Assembly (NCBI GenBank): GCA_018907035.1 | Contig: JACCIC010000021.1 | Span: 2,936,001-3,000,000, forward strand | From: Sycobia sp. Sy_11 | Lineage: Eukaryota; Arthropoda; Insecta; Hymenoptera; Epichrysomallidae | Reading direction: 5' to 3' | DNA length: 64,000 bases | Shown here: positions 11,526-22,760 of the stretch, piece by piece | Position numbering within the stretch: the stretch's first letter is position 1 | Layout: each line of letters opens with the position of its first letter | The notes under the pieces: generated by a model | Seen by the model: the letters and a program-made list of their open reading frames with translations, nothing else | Told to the model about the DNA's origin: nothing | Database searches by the model: none | Translations under genes and position numbers: made by a program

Positions 11526-12713
11526 TAATAATAATAAAAATAATAATAATAATTAATAATAATCTCGCCAATTATGGTAATTTACTTAAATCTACGTGTA
11601 ATGTAAAATATATTTTCGCCGTGAGATTCGTCTGATCGAAATTTGCATTTAACCGCAATGCAAAATAAAACAACCGATTTCTCTTCGTTTTCAGCGTTTC
11701 TATCATTATTTCGTTGCTAATAAATGCTATATTATATATATATATATATTTATTTAAAAAAAAAATAATTAACGATTTAACTTCTCCCGAATTCGAATAA
11801 CACTTCTTCGCGTTTCAATGCGAGTTCTTATAAAAGTTAATCTATACAGCCATATATAAAGTATATATATATCTTTTTTTTTCTTAAAAAAACATAATAC
11901 GCTGTTTTATTATTCATAAGTTTTCTTCCTGAGAAAATATATATATTTCTGAAGATATATATAGTTATATATCTTTTTTCCAAACAAAGTTTCTGAAACA
12001 TCATAGTTATACATCACCGGAATATTCTTCGAATTTTTTAATAAAATCTTCGCCTGGTGACAAATTACTATGGAAAAAAAAATAAAAAAAAACAAACGTC
12101 TTTCCCATCAATACTGAGCAGCACAAGATACGAACCGACGTCGAACGACAATCAAAATCCACGCACATCTTTATACGAATAACGAATCGCGCGCATAGGT
12201 ACATTAATTTTTTTTGTAAATCACATCCCAACCGATTCGTTCGACCAAGCCAATGACAAAAAAAAAAAAAATTTATTTTCTCTCCCCCCCCTCCTCACCA
12301 TCCCCGTCTCTATGATTCCAGGCGGCCTCCAGCTCTCGGGCAATCCCCTCGAGTGCGACTGCGAGATAGCCTGGCTGTCGCTCTGGCTGCGGCGCTGGCT
12401 GCGCGAGGCCCGCCAGATTCACACGGCCTCGCAGTCGGACGCGCGCGAGCTGCGCAGCCTGGCCGGCCGGGCGGTCTGCACCGACGCGACGACCGCGACG
12501 ACGACGCAGCTGCAGCAGCGGCACCAGCAGCAGCAGCAGCAGCAGCACCAGTACGCGGCGGACGGCAGCAGGGCGCTGCTGAACCTCGGGGCGCCGCCCG
12601 CGAGCACGGCCTGCCAGGCCTCGGCCCTGAGCGCGGCCAAGGCCCGGGGCGCCGCGGCGCCCCTGCTCCTCGGCCTGGCGACGCTCGCGGCCCTCGCGCC
12701 GCTGCCGCGATAG
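410..12713 (+). CDS. Chaoptin/artichoke-type leucine-rich-repeat surface protein, 11 exons
   Basis: Coding exons are 410-593, 1725-1872, 2251-2361, 3316-3734, 3871-4341, 5493-6084, 6635-6831, 7394-7706, 8365-8806, 9146-9662 and 12322-12713. All introns are GT-AG and all phases fit, giving 1261 residues. The protein has a signal peptide (residues about 1-26, core RLFLVLGWLVHCSWG), a cysteine cap (PCSFNAMCFC), LxxLxLxxNxL repeats from about residue 70 to 1120, an LRRCT cap (NPLECDCEIAWL), then a polyQ/Ala-rich stretch and a hydrophobic tail (GAAAPLLLGLATLAALAP) ending at the stop, as in GPI-anchored proteins. Drosophila chaoptin is of similar length and is a GPI-linked adhesion protein. The N-terminal part does not look like true chaoptin, so a chaoptin-like or artichoke-like paralogue is more likely. 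The gene structure is firm; the exact orthology and function are inference. Confidence 0.93.
1725..1872 (+). CDS. LRR gene exon 2: first repeats
   Basis: The acceptor atttcag follows a long T-rich tract. It reads AQLDVVGSGLQIFDNEAL then VEVLGLVSNRLMSIGD, two LRR-type turns. Donor CT|gtaagt, phase 2. Confidence 0.9.
2251..2361 (+). CDS. LRR gene exon 3
   Basis: Acceptor attgcag. Reads LHSLDLSYNSLEEIPLAAL and LRKLNWLNMH, one and a half repeats. Donor AG|gtacgg, phase 2. At 111 nt it is the shortest exon of the gene. Confidence 0.9.
3316..3734 (+). CDS. LRR gene exon 4
   Basis: Acceptor tctcgcag. Begins SNHLTSLEGDWGHV and continues with clear repeats such as LVWLNLDNNNVAELA and LRWLYLRGNGIRRL. 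Very GC-rich. Donor TCCG|gtgatt, phase 1, followed by a (CT)n tract in the intron. The GC-rich antisense frame here is a shadow. Confidence 0.93.
3871..4341 (+). CDS. LRR gene exon 5
   Basis: Acceptor attccag. Residues about 288-444, including IRRIYLSSNGMRKMEE, LEYLNLENNELGELP and LLLLNLGYNKIDAVEP. Donor AAAG|gttgta, phase 1. Confidence 0.93.
4490..5430. repeat. Degenerate tandem-like repeat in LRR intron 5
   Basis: Motifs such as GGATATTC, TCCGAAT, GGATAATTCGG, TATTATCCGAA and GAATATTCG recur irregularly, many in both orientations, through nearly the whole intron. It looks like an old, decayed array with a unit of roughly 12-25 bases. It has no open frame. Confidence 0.5.
5493..6084 (+). 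CDS. LRR gene exon 6, longest exon
   Basis: Acceptor ataccccag-type (tacccag). Residues about 445-641 with repeats such as LHWLILDNNNFHTIES, LRYLNLESNRLHYLP and LVTVSLANNRISTID. Donor GATAG|gtatgg, phase 2. A 201-codon open frame on the opposite strand is a codon-bias shadow of this exon. Confidence 0.93.
6635..6831 (+). CDS. LRR gene exon 7, AT-rich
   Basis: Acceptor tttctacag. Reads FTLNVSYNSISTLNPS, LTRLDLGFNNLTHLP and LRMINLQNNYLSSVEP. Third codon positions are largely A/T, unlike exons 4-6. It is found only by reading across the splice sites. Donor CCAG|gtattg, phase 1. Confidence 0.88.
7394..7706 (+). CDS. LRR gene exon 8
   Basis: The acceptor gtcaccag lies just after a (TA)n array. 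Residues about 708-811: LDSLNLRDNRIESLRK, LQQLDLSGNALAQLT, LRVLNLSRNRLRSLT, LEILDLSRNKFTVVP. Donor CTCAG|gtttct, phase 2. Confidence 0.92.
8365..8806 (+). CDS. LRR gene exon 9, AT-rich
   Basis: Acceptor atttttag. Residues about 812-959: SIDLSENFIDHLDATS, LTALNLAQNRIQILPD, LNYLDLSYNNIDSI and LRELDVSGNPIK. Base composition is AT-rich like its flanks, in contrast to exons 8 and 10. Donor ATCAAG|gtaatt, phase 0. Confidence 0.92.
9146..9662 (+). CDS. LRR gene exon 10, last repeats
   Basis: Acceptor tttattag. Residues about 960-1131: degenerate repeats, then LTLDLRNNHINELSPS and ETVGTNMVSG, the usual lead-in to the C-terminal cap of chaoptin-like proteins. Donor TCAG|gtttgt, phase 1. Confidence 0.9.
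9700..10590. repeat. TTCGGTCAAAT-type short repeats in LRR intron 10
   Basis: At 10480-10585 the motif recurs as ATTCGGTCAAATCCCCATT, CATTCGGTCACATCTCCATT and CTTCGGCCAAACGG. A related pair (CACTTGACCAAAG, CATTTGACCGAAG) is at about 9713-9770. The rest of the 2.66 kb intron has no coding signal apart from the (AAT)n arrays further on. Confidence 0.5.
11269..11311. repeat. (AAT)n microsatellite
   Basis: About 14 copies of ATA/TAA/AAT in the last LRR intron. Confidence 0.95.
11441..11563. repeat. Long (AAT)n microsatellite
   Basis: About 120 bases of nearly pure AAT repeat, slightly interrupted in the last 40 bases (AATTAATAATAATAAAAATA). Confidence 0.95.
12272..12277 (-). promoter_or_regulatory. 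Nearest canonical minus-strand polyadenylation hexamer below the Cht7 stop
   Basis: TTTATT on the + strand (AATAAA on -). I found no canonical hexamer on the minus strand between this site and the Cht7 stop at 13580. If it is the one used, the Cht7 3' UTR would be about 1.3 kb and antisense to the last LRR exon. A variant hexamer nearer the stop is equally possible. Confidence 0.25.
12322..12713 (+). CDS. LRR gene exon 11: LRRCT cap, polyQ, probable GPI signal, stop
   Basis: Acceptor attccag, joined in phase 1 to exon 10 to read SGGLQLSGNPLECDCEIAWL, a standard LRRCT start. A CAG run at about 12527-12545 encodes seven consecutive Gln between the cap cysteines. The last about 20 residues are Ala/Leu-rich and hydrophobic with no cytoplasmic tail, favouring GPI attachment over a transmembrane protein. 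Stop TAG at 12711-12713. Confidence 0.9.
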
Positions 12714-13579
12714 TCGCGCTGATGGCGTCGGGGAGGGATCGTTCGACGCCGGCCCTCCGTGGTTCTCGGCTCGCTCGCAAATTTCGGAAATTTTCCGCTC
12801 TGCCACGCGAGTATCGCGCGCGGATTTTTTTTCTTCTTATCTCGATTCGTCGTTCGGCGCCGATGATAAGCTGTCCTTTGTTTCTCGACAAGGAGACCGA
12901 TGTAATTCGACGCGCGTTTATAAAGAAAAAGGGCAAAAAATTTTTTTTTACATTCAAACTTGCTCCGCGTGTGACTCTTTTGTAGTATTTATGATTTCAT
13001 CTGTTTGTTTTTCAATTTACAAAGCTGTTTTTGTAGTGACAGTTGTTTTTTCTTTCTTCGTTCAACCCCAATATATATATATATATATGCGTGTGCGTGT
13101 GTGTAAAGGATATCGTGATCGGAGCAAGAAATGAAAATAGAACATTTTTTCGGAGCCTCTCTTTACATAACAATATTACGGTCCGTTTCAACTTTTCGGC
13201 GCATTAATCGCGTTCTCGATACCTCCGCGGAGTTTCCATTTATAGTTCAATAAATTATGTAAAAAAGAAATAGAGGACGCCCTATTTCCTCTCCACCTCT
13301 CTCTCTCTCTCTAGTTTCTCATCCGTTGGCAAAAGACGCGCATACAGTAACGTAATCGTCGTGCAATAATAAAATCTGAGCCCTTCGTCTAGAATCGTCG
13401 ATCGACACTTTCTTTGCGTTGAAACACGAGTAGAACGAGGGAGGAGAGGGGGAGCGGCGTTTTTCATAAAAAAAGAGAAGACAAAGTAAACAAAAAAAAA
13501 AAAAAAAAAAACAAAAAAATAACCCCGCGGCCATGAAAGAGAGGAATGTAATTTATATAGACGCGGATGGGAAGACAGC
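12714..13579. other. Shared 3' intergenic region between convergent genes
   Basis: 866 bases between the two stop codons hold both 3' UTRs. It includes a short (TA)n at about 13071-13088, a plus-strand AATAAA, and a poly-A stretch at about 13490-13518. No additional coding signal is seen. Confidence 0.7.
13249..13254 (+). promoter_or_regulatory. Polyadenylation signal candidate for the LRR gene
   Basis: First AATAAA after the LRR stop codon on the + strand, 536 bases downstream. A second lies at 13368-13373. Use of either is inferred. Confidence 0.5.
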
Positions 13580-13788
13580 TCAGACGGGCGGCGCCTGCGT
13601 GTGCTGGAGGCAGCCCTCGACGTTCTCCGGCCAGTCGCAGACGTTCTCGTTCGGATTAAAGACGAGATTTACCGGGCAGGGCATGTGATGCTTGCGCTCG
13701 CCCTCGCACATGTAGTACATCGTGCAGTCGATCTTGTCCGGATGATAGGAGATGTGGTTGTCCTCCTCCTCGCACGTCACCTCGTTCG
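13580..13788 (-). CDS. Cht7: Cht7 last exon: chitin-binding domain (CBM14) and stop
   Basis: Acceptor aattccag, reading [18 protein letters not shown]. The six cysteines of a peritrophin-A type domain are all present (TC, DC, MC, PC, VC, GC), with the aromatic pair in CTMYYMC. It ends LQHTQAPPV and a TGA at 13582-13580. This domain anchors the enzyme on chitin fibres. Confidence 0.96.
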
Positions 13789-16700
13789 CTGGAATTTCAT
13801 TGTTATTATTATTATTTATTTATGATAAGTTTCAATGAGAGTTTTGTTTTAGGTTTTTTTTTTTTTTTTTTTTTGAATTCGTAAACAGAAAATGCCGGAG
13901 ATAAAAAGAGAGAAGAGAGAGAAATAAACGATTTACGGCCTAATATTTAGTAAGAGGTATTGGTATTATAGGCCTACAGTCAAAATGCCGTGCGTGTTTT
14001 GGTTATTCTAGTAAAAAAATGGCGAGGTATTAAAAGACTTCTTTATCATAAATATGAAATATTGCCAGACTTTGTCAAGCTATCAATGTTTTAGATTAGG
14101 ATTTTTGATAAAATCTGAAAACAATCGATGGGGAATGGAAAATATTGGCTCAATTTTCCAAACAAACAAAAAAAAAAAATGAAATAGTTTAGAAAAAAAT
14201 TTAGAATGGACTTCAGCCGGGGGCAGTCCAAAAATTTCCAGATATCGCCAAAAATTTTTAACTCTGCTAAATGCTCCCAGATTTTGGCAGCCTCTGTCAC
14301 AGTTGACGTGATTTGACCAGGTATTCCCAATGGGCATTTTCAAAAATGTTTGGCAATGTTATGGCAAAATATCTTTTCACTAAAGTTGAAATTTATGCAT
14401 TATTAAATGAATATAGTTGGACTTTGAATCTTATTTGTTTAGTTATTTGTTGTTTCAGTCAACGAGGAAAGATCTTTTTATATAAGATATAGCGAATGTA
14501 TTTTAGAGAGGCCAACGAACTCAATTTATCATTCGAACTGCTATAATTTGTTAAGGATACTAATTTTCAGTATCATTGATTGAAAGAAATGAATTTTTTT
14601 TTCTCGTTGAAACCATCAAAGTATTTTAATAATAAGACAATGCAGTTTTAACAAAAGACCGAAAAAATCCTTTCTTAACTGTTTCATAAGATACAACAGG
14701 CCGAATATTGTATAAAGAAAGATAATAATTCTAGCGAGGCTGTAATAAATTGATCTGTATAGTTAAATACTTTGTTTACGACAGTTTTCAGTTATTTGCA
14801 TCGGTAAGACATTTTAGAAACAATTATAAATGCTTCTTTATAAATAAAATAATTATACGTGTAAATAATATATGAGTGAAACCTTGAAAATTATACAATG
14901 AACTTTTTACAGACTACGTTTGTTACTAGTATTTAGACGAAATCGATATATTATATATATATAAGAATTGTATAGTTTAATTAATTGGTCAATTAGCCGT
15001 TAATATTTTATAATTTTATAATTTTCTTGTCATGTCGAATAGGCGTTAATTAATCATTGGAATGGTCCTAAAAGTATCATCGAACTCTGTCCTATACGTA
15101 GCTTTTAAATCCTTTTTACAATTGTCATAATTTTATAAGACGATCCGCCGTTCGTAGAAAACACGATAGATATATCAATCATTTATCAAAGTAGTATTTC
15201 CGAAATCGCATACGAATCAACAAATAAATATACAAAGTTTGTTAAAAAAAAGAAATTGTGTCTTTTATTTTTTTAATTTGCGACTTGTCACATATTATTT
15301 TTTACAAACTCTATGATTATAGCCATTATATTTATATATTAATATATTTTGTTACGATGATCTGATATATTATTGTAATAAAATTTTTTCTTTCATTGTA
15401 TTTTTATTACATATATACATGCACTCTTGGCAATTGAATACTGCATTCTAAGCGATGAGCGAGTAGAGACGGATATTAGCAAAATGTTTTATATCGACTC
15501 AATAAAAAATACGTGTATACACTCACGGTCTTTGGTGGTGTATTTGCCGCCGCGCACGTTGTTCTCGTACGGGCCCTCGTACTCGAGCTTCACCGAGTAG
15601 TCGAGCAGGTCCTTCTTCATTGCCTTGATCAGGGGGAACTTGCCGTTGCCGCAGGACCCCTTGAAGTCGTCCATGTCCACGGACCAGATCATGATGCCTC
15701 CGAAGCCCTCCTCCTTCAGCCAACTCATCTGCGGAAGGTTTTTGGTTTTTGTTTTTTTTTTTTTTTTTTTTATCATAATTTTAATTGACATTTTCTTAGA
15801 ATTGTAGTAATTATTTGATTTATTGTACGATTGGCTATTCAGTGGATTCGGTATGGGGATTATTTGGAAATGCAGTAATGGAATGTTTATAAAGTATAGA
15901 AGGGCATTATTTGGAATACAGGGTCTGAGCGAATGTAGAACATTAGTTAAAACTAATTGACTTAATATCATATAAATTAAGAGAACTTTTTTTTCTAATA
16001 TAAGATATCTATTTCAATTCCCATTGCTGCGCTTCTTTGTGCAACAATAAAATCAATGAAAACCTATATTTAAACAAAGTTGATACGTTAAAGAAGCTGG
16101 CTTTTCTCCGTGTACTATTTCAAAACTGCCTTTTAATAGAAAATATTGCAGTATAAAATAAGACTGCAGCAGTTTTTTTTTTCACGCATTAAAAACAATG
16201 TTTTGTAGAATTTTACGTCATACAACGTATAGGTAAGCGTCAAGAATTTACCTTGTTGTCGAGACTTCTCTCGTCGTCGAAACCGACCCACTGATCGTCC
16301 CGATAGGCGAATGGAACTTGCTGCTCGCTGTCCCAAACCAACGTCGTGTTATCTTCGTTAAGGAAAGTGCACACCTATATATGGAAAATTGGGGTCGAAT
16401 TAGCGATTCGTCTATTATTATTACATTAGACGTATCTGTGTCGAATATAAGTGTTCGAGATTATACTCGACGGGCTATCGACTGCTCTACGATACCGATT
16501 GAGTAAAATGAGCGCTGATTTTAACGATAGAGTATAGGTAACAGTTGGAATTGATCAAATTCCGTACTGTAAGCTTGACTTTTATTCGTATTTATTTTGA
16601 ATTGCTAAAAGGTTTCGAGCAAATTCATTAACTGGCGTGAAAACGAAAATCTTTTGAAGGATTTATAGCTAAAAATTGTAAATCAATTTTTAAGAAGGTT

Positions 16701-18535
16701 CTTATTTTTACATCCCTTAATCAATTTCTTTGAAACTTTTTAATAATATCGAATATGCGCAAACAAAGGAAAATATTAACTAAGATTTACAATAAATTAA
16801 TGGTTACGTATGATATTGTTAAAAACAGGGTACTTTCTACTCCATCGGTAAAAAGTTACTTAGACAATCCTTTAAATCGATAATGTTTATAATGTCTTCT
16901 TATTTAATAAACATGAAAATAAACTTTAATTAATTAATAAATAGTTCATTTATAGTTAAAACGAATATCTTAATAAAGCACATAACTGCTCAATTTATCG
17001 AACACTATAGCTTGAACTTATTTTTTTTTCATCGCTTTCTCTAATCTGTTTCAAAACTCCGACATTAGAAAATTTATAGTTTGACCCGTGCAGGCATGGG
17101 ATAAAAATTATACATGTTTAATAGATATGTGTATATATCGTGTGTGTAAAAGTTCGCCGGACGAAATTTACCTCGTAGTAGGAGAGGAAGCCGGGCTCGT
17201 TCGTGAAGTTGCCGGCCGAGCCGCCGCCGGAGGCCGGCGCGCCAATGTCGAATTTCGCCTTGTCGACGAGGGTGAAGGACCTTCCGTACGTCGGCATTCC
17301 GATCATGAGCTTCTCCTTAGGCGCCCCCTGCTTCACCCACTCGCGCGCGCTATAATCCTGGAAAAATTGAGATTGTTTTTATTTTTTTTTTTTTTTTTTT
17401 GGTAATTTACAGCTGTTTATACGTATATACATATACACATTCGTTCTCGATCATGCGATGATTGTGGAAAAGTTTCGCTGGGATATTTTTTTCCCCACTG
17501 TTTCGAGGGTATTTGATATAGGATTGAGGCCTACGATGAGTAGAATTTCGAAGTGGATATAAAGCTGCTGGACGGGCGAGGAGGTTGCGAAAGAAAAAAT
17601 TGACGCAAGAAGAACCTAAAATTGTTAAGTACAATCTATCGTTTTACATATACAGGTGTAGAAATTAGTTCATAATTCATTTATTTGGCGTCCTTGAGGA
17701 ATTATACGATAAAATAATATAAATAAAAATCAAAGTTAACATTTAAAATACAAATGTTTTGAATGATTTATTTTGATAAGAATTTGCTATTAGCAATTTG
17801 TAATCCTAAAATTAAATACACTACGTTATAGCTTCTAATGGTCCAGAAATTTCTTTTAAATGACAAAATCAATTAAAATTCATCCAGCGCTGACGATTCG
17901 AGACATTTTATTCATTTTGCCAATTCTCAAAGTAAATTTCAATATTTTTTAACCTCGCAAAAAATATCTATTAAATAATATTAATAATACCGAAGGCAAC
18001 GCGATTAACAAGTTAATAAATATCCGAGTTATAAATAGTCGATAAAAGGGATTATTAATCAGTTATAAAGTTTAACAACGATCTTTTGTTCGATATCTAA
18101 CCTCGACAAGTAAAGGTCGCATTGCAAGTAGTAAACTGCAGGATCGGACAGATCTTAAGTTGTTGTCAATATTGTATGATGAAACCAGAAGTACATTATA
18201 TGGAATATAAACAAATTTTTTCTACTCTAGATTGAAATCATTTATACCATACTATTTATTAAATACTGTTCTTCTGCTCATGCATCTGAATGAATTCTAA
18301 AAACAATGCAAATACCTTATATTAAATCCATAATCGTATTTATAAAAATCATAATATTAGAGTCAGTGCGAGATTATTGATAACATCAACACGATGTACA
18401 AAATAAATATTGCTAAAGTCGTACCAGAAAACTAATGAAAATGCTAAAGGAATAAGAGAGCGATGTAATATATAAATATTTATTTGTACCTTAGACTTAT
18501 ACTTCAGAATCATTATACACAGTCAAACTAACGGT

Positions 18536-18583
<48 letters not shown>

Positions 18584-19402
18584 CACATTATTTTAAGCAA
18601 TATGATACAAACAATATAAAAATAAAGTATACAATTTTAATGTCTATTTTTTAAATCTGTTCAAAATATCGTTAGGATTTGATATGGTACAAGTTATCAT
18701 GTTTACACGCTTGCACATACAAATTGCCAGTATAGAAACGTATGTTACTACTTAAACATACAATGTATAACGATTAATGTGATAATATATATATATATTT
18801 AATGATTGATTTCGCACTTCAGAGTGAACTAATAGTCTGTTTCATCAATTATTTAAAATCTAACTTTTCATTGACTTGTAAGTAATTTTTATCGTTGGTA
18901 TTGTCATTGCCTTGAGAAGGGACCTAAAATAACCACGTGCCCCGAAACGCAGACAGAGAATTAAATTAAGTTTGTTTTTAGAAATTTAGGAACGATTTTC
19001 TTGGACAATGGAGTCAATCGAGCGCTATTGTTAACATCCTTCAGAGCTTATAATAGAAGAATATTAATCGAGAAAAAGAATTGTTGGTGCATTACGTCAC
19101 ACAGTCGGGGTTGTAAGTTATTTATGTTACGCGTTACGCGACGTGATCCCATCGACAATCTCAATAACCACTATATTATTTATTATAATGAAAAGCCAAA
19201 GTTCGCGCGTGTACCGAATATTTTACGAGGGCCTAAAAGAGTTATTGCATCCTTGCACAATCATTTCGTTAAATCTCATTTTTATATTATATATAGATAT
19301 TCATTTATCAATGCGCGCAAACTTAATTCCCTCATTATTCGCACGCGGCGTATGTAATTTCTTTTTGTCCCGCGCGACGCGCCAGATGCTGCGTAAAACC
19401 GC

Positions 19403-19460
<58 letters not shown>

Positions 19461-19713
19461 TCATATATATATATATATGACCGCGTAAGAATGAGTTTGG
19501 GGACGGTGGGGAGGGAGGGCGCTGGAAGCATGGAGCGAAGCGAGAGGAAGAGAGATAGAGAGAGATGATTTCTTTCCGTCGCGGTTTCGCGACGTTCGCG
19601 TCGTCGTCGCGGCCGTTGCATGCGAAAACGGCTTCGCGCACGGTTCTTCACGCGCATTGACTGTAAATGGCAATTTTATGGTTCGGCGCGAAGAGACAGA
19701 CAGGCAGACAGAT

Positions 19714-19756
<43 letters not shown>

Positions 19757-19876
19757 CTTTTGATTATTTTTTCTTATGCTTCTGTCTATTCTTTATCTTT
19801 CTCCTTCTCTCGTTCGAAAGGGTCGTTGATCATAATATTCAATAATAAGACGGAGGATATCGGCTTCGCGAGATTG

Positions 19877-19930
<54 letters not shown>

Positions 19931-20247
19931 ACTTTTATAAGCAAACGGTGAAAACACTTACCACGGTGAGTTTCTTCTGATAACTGGTGGCGCTTTCTAG
20001 CGGGTACAGGGGACTGTTATGCCCCACCTGCCGCTCCCATTGTCCGTGAAAGTCGTAAGTCATGACATTTATAAAGTCCAAGTATTTAGAAATCTCGGGT
20101 ACGTCGTATCTGCATGAGAAAAAGTCCGTGTTATTTTTTTCTTGCTCTCTTTTCCATTTTTTTCTTTCTTTCCCTTTCTTCCTTTTTTTTGCCTTTTATG
20201 TACGAATTTATCATCGACGCCTTCGAGAGTCTCTCCCTCTCTGGACA

Positions 20248-20281
<34 letters not shown>

Positions 20282-21984
20282 TCGAATCAAAACGACCGTA
20301 ACGTAAAAATTCGTCAAAAAAAAAAAGAAGAAAAATGTTGAAAATTTATTATTTTGCGCATCGATTCGACATTGCGAGATCGCGGGCTCACACGTACCCG
20401 GCAGCGATCGCCTCGAAGCTCGCCGGCACCGCGGCTGACAGGATGAGCTTCGGCTGGCCTGCGCTCTTCGCCTCGCCCTCGAAGGCGACTCTCAGCTCCT
20501 TCAGTAAATTAACGTAGGCCGCGCGATCGTCGGCGCCGCTGCAACGAATAATACGGATTATCAGATCCACCGATTATTTGTAGATTCGGAATTTTGCTAA
20601 TACGATAGGATTGATGGGGGCGATTGATTGGAAAAACTGTTTCCAAATGGGGAGACAGAAGAAAAATCATCATCATTATTATTATTATTATTAAGCATTA
20701 GCTGTGTAAATTGGAAAAAAATTCTATTACAAGGCAGATAATTTCACGTTTTTAGGGCAAAATAATCGTTTTCTTGAATTAGGATATATCCAAGAAAGTA
20801 ATCCTCGGATTGGAATTAGTCGTTCTTGCATTAAGCAAATGCTTTCGTATCAAAGCGATCGTGGAGTTCCTTTTTCCTTTTCTTTTTCTTTTCTTTTCGT
20901 TGTCGGCTACGATAAAATATTTATTCGATAGAAGGAAATTTTTATTCTCATTATGAGCGAGGAAATAAATAATTCAACGGACAAAATAAACGTATCGATA
21001 ATGTAGTATTTATAAAATAGAAAGGAAATGAAACTGGCCGGCAAGATGGGAGAAATTATTACCGCGGATATTCCCAGTCGACATCGAGGCCGTCGAATTT
21101 GTATTCGCGCAGGAAGTCGATGGCCTGGTAAACGAACTGGTTCATCCGGAAAGTGTTGCTGGTGAGTTCCTTGAACGGGGTCGAGCCGAAAGCCCAGCCA
21201 CCGATGGCCAAAAGTATCTGTATAGGTATATGGAAAAGTTTTTTTTAATTCTAGGTATGGATATTAATTGATGTATATTATTTTATTTAAAGCGGTTAAA
21301 TAATATTATATTTGGATCGAAAATTTCGTCAGATTTCGTTAATTTTTACCTTTTATTTGAATCTCTTCTACCTTGCTGTAAAGTATGCAGCAAAATTCAT
21401 CAAATGGCGTATTAACGATTGGAATGTTTAAAAAGTTTTATTTACAATTTTCGTTTGCGAAATTTTAGAAACGCGCTTGTTATTACTTTCTATCGATGTT
21501 TAGACTAGCCGTAAATAAAAAGCAGGATTGACTAAAATTTTCAATAATTAAATATTTACATAAAATATTTCTTAAAACAAATTATTCTCTACTAAATCGG
21601 TAAAAAAAAACTGACTTTGACAGCCCCTTAAAAGACGCGCGTTATACCTAATATTTTGCCTCTTCATACGCGCGAATCATTAAAAATAAGCAACTTGGTA
21701 TTTATTAATGTACAGCGCCTGTTCATACACGTGTATAATCGTAAATTACATTCCTTCGAGAAGCATTATTTTTATATATTTGTACAATTGAAATTTACGA
21801 TTCGACGCGAAAAACATTATGTATAATAAAATAACGGATTATTTATATATATATAAGCGCATATGAAAGCGCAATTCTTTAGCGCGATCAGCCCGAGCAC
21901 TTTCGATATCGTATGGGTGCCATATTATCAGCACACCGGGAGTGAAACTGTTTGACACACTTCTAATGGTATGCATATTTTCCA

Positions 21985-22023
<39 letters not shown>

Positions 22024-22187
22024 GTGTGCATACACTCCCATGCATACACACACCATTACCTCGTAACACATCTGGGTTGCAATTTTTCAACTTTCTCCCG
22101 GTACTATATAATGTGTATATATGTATAGTCGGTGGAATTATTATTTTAGCCGCGCGCGCTACTTCGCTGTGCATATTATATTCGTTC

Positions 22188-22246
<59 letters not shown>

Positions 22247-22701
22247 CACGCAGGCGAAAAGACACAATGAGCCAAAGGATATTTCGTATCTCCTTCCTGG
22301 GCTCTGATTACAAAGAGGAGTACAGCCTATAGTACATATATATATGTATAAAAGAATGATATACCTTCAAATCGGGATTCTTCTCGCGCAGGGCGATAAG
22401 CCGCTCGTACATCTCGGCGTCCCTGTCGCTGCTCTCGGACAGGAGATGCTTCTTAAGGGTGGCGAACGCGTAGATCACGTGGGTGCAGAGGGTGGCGTCG
22501 ATGTCCTCGGGCATGAATTTCCCGGTGCCGGGCCTCTTGTGCGACCAGTTGGTCAGGTAGCAGATCGTCTGGGGCTCGCGCTCTGCGGGTCCGTGTCGTT
22601 ACCGTGGAAGGGACGGTTTATTGGATTATATATTTATATAGCACTACATCATTGTTCGTTGCTGCTTGCGCAGACGTTTTATTTTGACGAATTGACATAT
22701 A

Positions 22702-22760
<59 letters not shown>

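Noticed and set aside
12273..12985. Several long frames on both strands over the last LRR exon
   Set aside because: Shadows in GC-rich coding DNA; only the frame with NPLECDCEIAWL joins exon 10 in phase.
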